A program made the position numbers and the translations under genes. Shown here piece after piece: positions 6,917 through 9,893 of a stretch of 9,893 nucleotides of DNA. The DNA comes from Clostridiaceae bacterium (GTDB taxonomy: Bacteria; Bacillota_A; Clostridia; Acetivibrionales; Acetivibrionaceae). Numbering within the stretch: the stretch's first letter is position 1; every line of letters begins with the position of its first letter. The stretch spans positions 1 through 9,893 of the forward strand of contig JAAZCB010001209.1 in assembly GCA_012513545.1 (NCBI GenBank), written 5' to 3'. A model generated the notes under the pieces. It was not told the DNA's origin. It made no database searches and saw nothing but the letters and a program-made list of their open reading frames with translations.

Positions 6917-8359
6917 TTAATATAATGGTCTCTTTAGATATTCGCCATTAGCGTCACCCACAATATTGCCATTTTCAAATACTTTTTTGCCGCGCAATAT
7001 TGTTACTATTGGCCAGCCTTTAAGTTTCATACCCTCAAATGGAGTATATTCCTGGGCAGAATTGAGAGAGTCGACAGTAACGATTTTTTCAAGATTTAAA
7101 TCAACCAGCGCAAAATCAGCATCCATTCCAACTGAAATGGCGCCTTTCCTAGGATATAGTGCATGGGCTTTTGCTGGATTTGTACTGATTAATTCTGCAA
7201 TCCGATGCAGCGGAATTTTCCTCTCATGATAACCAGCAGAAATCATAAACGGATACATAAGAGAAGTCCCGCCAAATCCGCATGAAGCAGGCCAAAGTGA
7301 GTCTCCCTTCATTTTTTCCGGAGTGCAAGCATGGTCACTTCCTACCCAATCCACTTCACCATTCATAATACCTTCCCATAATGCTTCACCATCTTCCTTT
7401 GTGCGAATTGGAGGATTCACTTTACCACCAAGTCCTTTGCCTTCCAACATGTCGTAAGTCAAACCTAATGCGTGAAGTGTAACCTCTCTACGTATCTTGA
7501 TCTTCGGGTAAATCTTCAAAAGATCTCTGGTTGTTTCCAGTGCTTCCTTGCTTCCCAAATGTAGTATATTTAACTTAGCACCTGTAGATGCAGCTATTGT
7601 ACCTGCCTTCAGAATAGCAACTCTTTCTGACAAAGGCGGCCTTGCCTCGCAATAAGCTCTCAGCCCATCAATCCCTGCTTCATTTACCTTCTTAATAAAA
7701 CTTTTTATAATCTCATCATCCTCACAGTGCACGCTAACGCAAATCGGTTCGCCTTCAATCTCATTATTCAGGCGTACCGATTCCTCCATTATGTTATAGA
7801 GATGTCCAAGATCATAAGAATCTGAACCAGTAAGATTTTCTGTTGCAGTTGAGCTTGCTGACAGATTAAGTCCTTTATAGAACATAAAATATTTAAAGGT
7901 AGTCACGCCTTGTTCTTTTGATAACCATTCCATTTCTCCGATATGTGAATTCTGCATTGGTGCAATATTAACTCCGTAATCCACATATGAATTACCTTTT
8001 ATTTGTTTCAATACTTCTGGAAAAAGCTCTTCATAAGCTCCTACACGGTTCATGTAATGTTGGCCAGATCGGAAATATGTTAATACTGAGGTTACTCCAC
8101 CTACTAATGCCGATTTTGTCTCGCTGATAGTATCATCAGCTAACTGACGATATATTCCCAAATGAAAGTGGCTGTCAACCGCACCTGGCATTACTGCTAA
8201 ACCTGTAGCGTCAATAATTTCTGTCGACTCATCATCACACAAATTCTGGGACAATGCTGTAATTTTGCCATTCTTGACACCAATGGAACAATTGTCAATT
8301 TCATAACCTGGAACAACTGCTTTACCATTCTTAATTATCAAGTCAAATTTTTTATCCAT
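6917..8359 (-). CDS. Hydantoinase / dihydropyrimidinase-type cyclic amidohydrolase
   Basis: A 480-residue cytoplasmic enzyme of the amidohydrolase superfamily, with the length and layout of D-hydantoinase, dihydropyrimidinase, allantoinase and dihydroorotase. All binuclear metal ligands are visible: H64 and H66 (DSHFHLG), the Lys expected to be carbamylated, K156 (TTFKYFMFYKG), H211 (SVHCED), H267 (LHLGS) and D342 (GSDHAC). KVNPPIR (313-319), NPAKAHALYPRKG (394-406) and GMDADFALVDL (411-421) are further family signatures, the last from the C-terminal part of the small beta domain. It would hydrolyse a cyclic amide or imide bond. GGGAGGA nine bases before the ATG supports the start. It lies between the lyase gene and the TAXI transporter, so its substrate is probably the imported compound or an early product. 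It is unlikely to be pyrimidine biosynthetic DHOase, since no pyr genes are near. The exact substrate class is not assigned. Confidence 0.9.
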   Translation of the reverse strand: MDKKFDLIIKNGKAVVPGYEIDNCSIGVKNGKITALSQNLCDDESTEIIDATGLAVMPGAVDSHFHLGIYRQLADDTISETKSALVGGVTSVLTYFRSGQHYMNRVGAYEELFPEVLKQIKGNSYVDYGVNIAPMQNSHIGEMEWLSKEQGVTTFKYFMFYKGLNLSASSTATENLTGSDSYDLGHLYNIMEESVRLNNEIEGEPICVSVHCEDDEIIKSFIKKVNEAGIDGLRAYCEARPPLSERVAILKAGTIAASTGAKLNILHLGSKEALETTRDLLKIYPKIKIRREVTLHALGLTYDMLEGKGLGGKVNPPIRTKEDGEALWEGIMNGEVDWVGSDHACTPEKMKGDSLWPASCGFGGTSLMYPFMISAGYHERKIPLHRIAELISTNPAKAHALYPRKGAISVGMDADFALVDLNLEKIVTVDSLNSAQEYTPFEGMKLKGWPIVTILRGKKVFENGNIVGDANGEYLKRPLY

Positions 8360-8450
8360 ATCTCATCTTCCTCCCTTATAATTAATAACTTATGACATCA
8401 TGGTAATAAAATCGTATGTGAATTGATTTGATGAATACTTATTCTACACT

Positions 8451-9350
8451 CTACTGTTTATTATTGTATCTATCATTTATTTCGTAATCGTCAAGAAATT
8501 GCTTTTCTAATTCTTTTATTTGGGGTAATCCTACTAATGTAGTAAATTCATCAAACTTGTAAACATCTTCCATAATTGTATCAACTCTGTCTTCACTAAT
8601 TGCAATGTATGTCTTCTCAAGAGCTTTTGATGATGCAAACAACGGGATAACAGGAATGCTTACACGGGCTGCACCCCATTCTTGCAAAGTTTTTATAGAA
8701 ACTCCTGGCGTCTTACCACCACTGTAAATCATGTTTATGCTTACTGGTGCATGAATAGACTGAATTACTCTCTTAATATCATCTGCATTCGTAGGAGCTT
8801 CAACAAAAATCAAATCTGCACCAGCTTTGGCAAATGCATTGCCGCGTTTAATAGCTTCTTCTACACCCGCAACTGCAATGGCATCAGTTCTTGCATTAAT
8901 CACAAAGTCAGGGTCAATCCTTGCTGCTACTGCTGCTTCAATTTTTTTTACCGCTTCATTAAACGGAATTATCTGCTTTCCACCCATATGACCGCAACGT
9001 TTTGGGAAAACCTGGTCTTCTAAGTTAATGCCTGCTGCACCGGCTGCCTCAAATTCCTTAACGGCATAATATAAATTAACAGCATTACCAAAACCAGTAT
9101 CACCATCAGCCATGACCGGAATACTGACACCATTGCATATGTTGCGAGTAAGTTCTACCATTTGAGTTTTTGTTAAAATACCTACATCTGGCATACCTAA
9201 ATAACTACCCGCCAATCCATAGCCTGACACCTGTACTGCCTTAATGCCACAACGTTCTGCAATTTTGGCACTTAACACATCATATACTCCCGGCATAACC
9301 AAAATCTCTGGAGAATTAATTAGATTTTTCAGCTGGGTTGTAATTTTCAT
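8451..9350 (-). CDS. Isocitrate lyase/PEP mutase-superfamily lyase, 2,3-dimethylmalate lyase- or methylisocitrate lyase-like
   Basis: A 299-residue soluble TIM-barrel enzyme. Seen in order: PGVYDVLSAK (20-29), SGYGLAGSYLGMPD (42-55), DGDTGFGN (82-89) with metal-site Asp, LEDQVFPKRCGHMGGK (110-125), INARTDA (151-157), FVEAP (182-186) and SINM (204-207) with GGKTPG (211-216). The KRCGH motif supplies the catalytic Cys (C119) found in true carbon-carbon lyases such as isocitrate, methylisocitrate and dimethylmalate lyases. Phosphonopyruvate and oxaloacetate-acting relatives lack it. The reaction would be a retro-Claisen cleavage of a substituted malate to pyruvate (or a related 2-oxoacid) and a carboxylate. 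Its neighbour is a LeuD-type hydro-lyase subunit rather than citrate synthase or PrpD genes, which favours a 2,3-dimethylmalate-type substrate over 2-methylisocitrate. GGAGG nine bases upstream supports the start. The exact substrate is inferred. Confidence 0.85.
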   Translation of the reverse strand: MKITTQLKNLINSPEILVMPGVYDVLSAKIAERCGIKAVQVSGYGLAGSYLGMPDVGILTKTQMVELTRNICNGVSIPVMADGDTGFGNAVNLYYAVKEFEAAGAAGINLEDQVFPKRCGHMGGKQIIPFNEAVKKIEAAVAARIDPDFVINARTDAIAVAGVEEAIKRGNAFAKAGADLIFVEAPTNADDIKRVIQSIHAPVSINMIYSGGKTPGVSIKTLQEWGAARVSIPVIPLFASSKALEKTYIAISEDRVDTIMEDVYKFDEFTTLVGLPQIKELEKQFLDDYEINDRYNNKQ

Positions 9351-9395
9351 ATGAATTATCCTCCATTATTAATAAAAAATTCAATTTTACTGTTA

Positions 9396-9884
9396 TTAGA
9401 AAATAAAGTCACCGTTTTCCTTCAAAAAGGATACTAACCCCCCGTATGATAGAATGCTCTGCATTATAGGAGGAAATTTCTGGCAGTTAATAAACTTATC
9501 ATTATTAATAGTTACAAGACCATTATCTTCATCTATTTCAATTTTATCACCATCCTTTATAGATGAGGTATCGCATATTATAACCGGTAATCCGACATTG
9601 ATAGCGTTACGGTAGAATAATCGTGCAAACGAACTAGCTAATACAGCACTTATACCCGCATACTTCAATGCCAATGGAGCCTGTTCCCTTGAAGAGCCAC
9701 AACCAAAATTTTGACCAGCAACTAGAATGTCTCCTTGGTTAACCTTTAATCTAAAATCGGGATCCAAATCCTCCATGCAATGATCTGCCAATTCCTTGAA
9801 GTCCAAAGTTTTAGTATATTTTCCTGCAATAATTAAATCTGTATTTATATCATCACCATATACCCATGCTCTTGCAATTCTCAT
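9396..9884 (-). CDS. Aconitase-family hydro-lyase small subunit (LeuD / dimethylmaleate hydratase DmdB type)
   Basis: A 162-residue soluble swivel-domain protein of the isopropylmalate isomerase/homoaconitase small-subunit family, of normal length. DDINTDLIIAGKYTKT (11-26) contains the loop that contacts the substrate side chain. GQNFGCGSSREQAPLALKY (57-75) carries the conserved GCGSSRE, and ASSFARLFYRNAINVGLP (83-100) is the typical following helix and turn. The protein works only with a large [4Fe-4S] subunit, whose gene is not visible and should lie just beyond the right edge. The loop reads YTKT where archaeal homoaconitase-type and isopropylmalate-type subunits read YLRT and YLVT, so leucine biosynthesis is not the obvious role. 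With the lyase gene 45 bases downstream and no leu genes in view, a dimethylmaleate-type hydratase is favoured by inference. The bases before the ATG offer stop codons overlapping or touching it (TAATGA), suggesting translational coupling. Confidence 0.85.
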   Translation of the reverse strand: MRIARAWVYGDDINTDLIIAGKYTKTLDFKELADHCMEDLDPDFRLKVNQGDILVAGQNFGCGSSREQAPLALKYAGISAVLASSFARLFYRNAINVGLPVIICDTSSIKDGDKIEIDEDNGLVTINNDKFINCQKFPPIMQSILSYGGLVSFLKENGDFIF

Positions 9885-9893
9885 TAGCTCATA

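Noticed and set aside
8392..8401. Short dyad ATGA-CA-TCAT before the amidohydrolase gene
   Set aside because: Four-base arms in AT-rich sequence are expected by chance.
8682..9023. A 113-codon plus-strand open frame opposite the lyase gene
   Set aside because: It is antisense to a well-conserved enzyme, Cys- and aromatic-rich in a way typical of reverse-frame shadows, and lacks a convincing ribosome binding site.
9396..9884. Reading the small subunit as leucine-biosynthetic LeuD
   Set aside because: No other leu genes are in view, the specificity loop differs, and the neighbours are catabolic. It cannot be fully excluded without the sequence beyond the right edge.

Overview
The window is AT-rich, with strong AGGAGG-type ribosome binding sites and tightly packed genes. 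It carries a fused TAXI-type TRAP permease and a set of anaerobic-style catabolic enzymes. This suggests a low-GC, probably anaerobic Firmicute (Clostridia-like); the species cannot be named from the sequence. No rRNA, tRNA, CRISPR array or mobile element was found.

Layout. Positions 1-146 (+ strand) hold the last 47 codons of an AzlD-like membrane protein, followed by a probable bidirectional terminator at 181-233. Everything from 435 to the right edge is one long minus-strand series of eight genes, transcribed right to left: a LeuD/DmdB-type hydro-lyase small subunit (9396-9884), an isocitrate-lyase-superfamily carbon-carbon lyase with the catalytic Cys (8451-9350), a hydantoinase/dihydropyrimidinase-type cyclic amidohydrolase (6917-8359), a TAXI substrate-binding lipoprotein (5548-6837), a 4TM/12TM fused TRAP permease (3421-5457), two acetoacetate-decarboxylase-superfamily proteins (2546-3340 and 1774-2535), and an MFS permease related to monocarboxylate or oxalate:formate carriers (435-1682). 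Gaps are 10 to 91 bases. The large hydro-lyase subunit is expected just outside the right edge.

Interpretation (inference). The genes look like a complete uptake-and-degradation module. A TAXI-TRAP system would import a small organic acid or cyclic amide, and the amidohydrolase would open a cyclic amide or imide. The LeuCD-like hydratase and the lyase would then carry out the end of a route like that known for nicotinate fermentation in Eubacterium barkeri (dimethylmaleate to 2,3-dimethylmalate to propionate plus pyruvate). The two ADC-superfamily proteins may act as decarboxylases, hydratases or aldolase-like enzymes on intermediates, and the MFS protein may move a monocarboxylate. The nicotinate-specific enzymes are not in this window, so the substrate is probably different or the pathway continues beyond the edge.

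Regulatory signals sit in several of the gaps. There is a 9-bp perfect inverted repeat in front of the MFS gene, an 8-bp hairpin between the binding protein and the permease, and clustered palindromes in front of the binding-protein gene. No regulator gene is present in the window.
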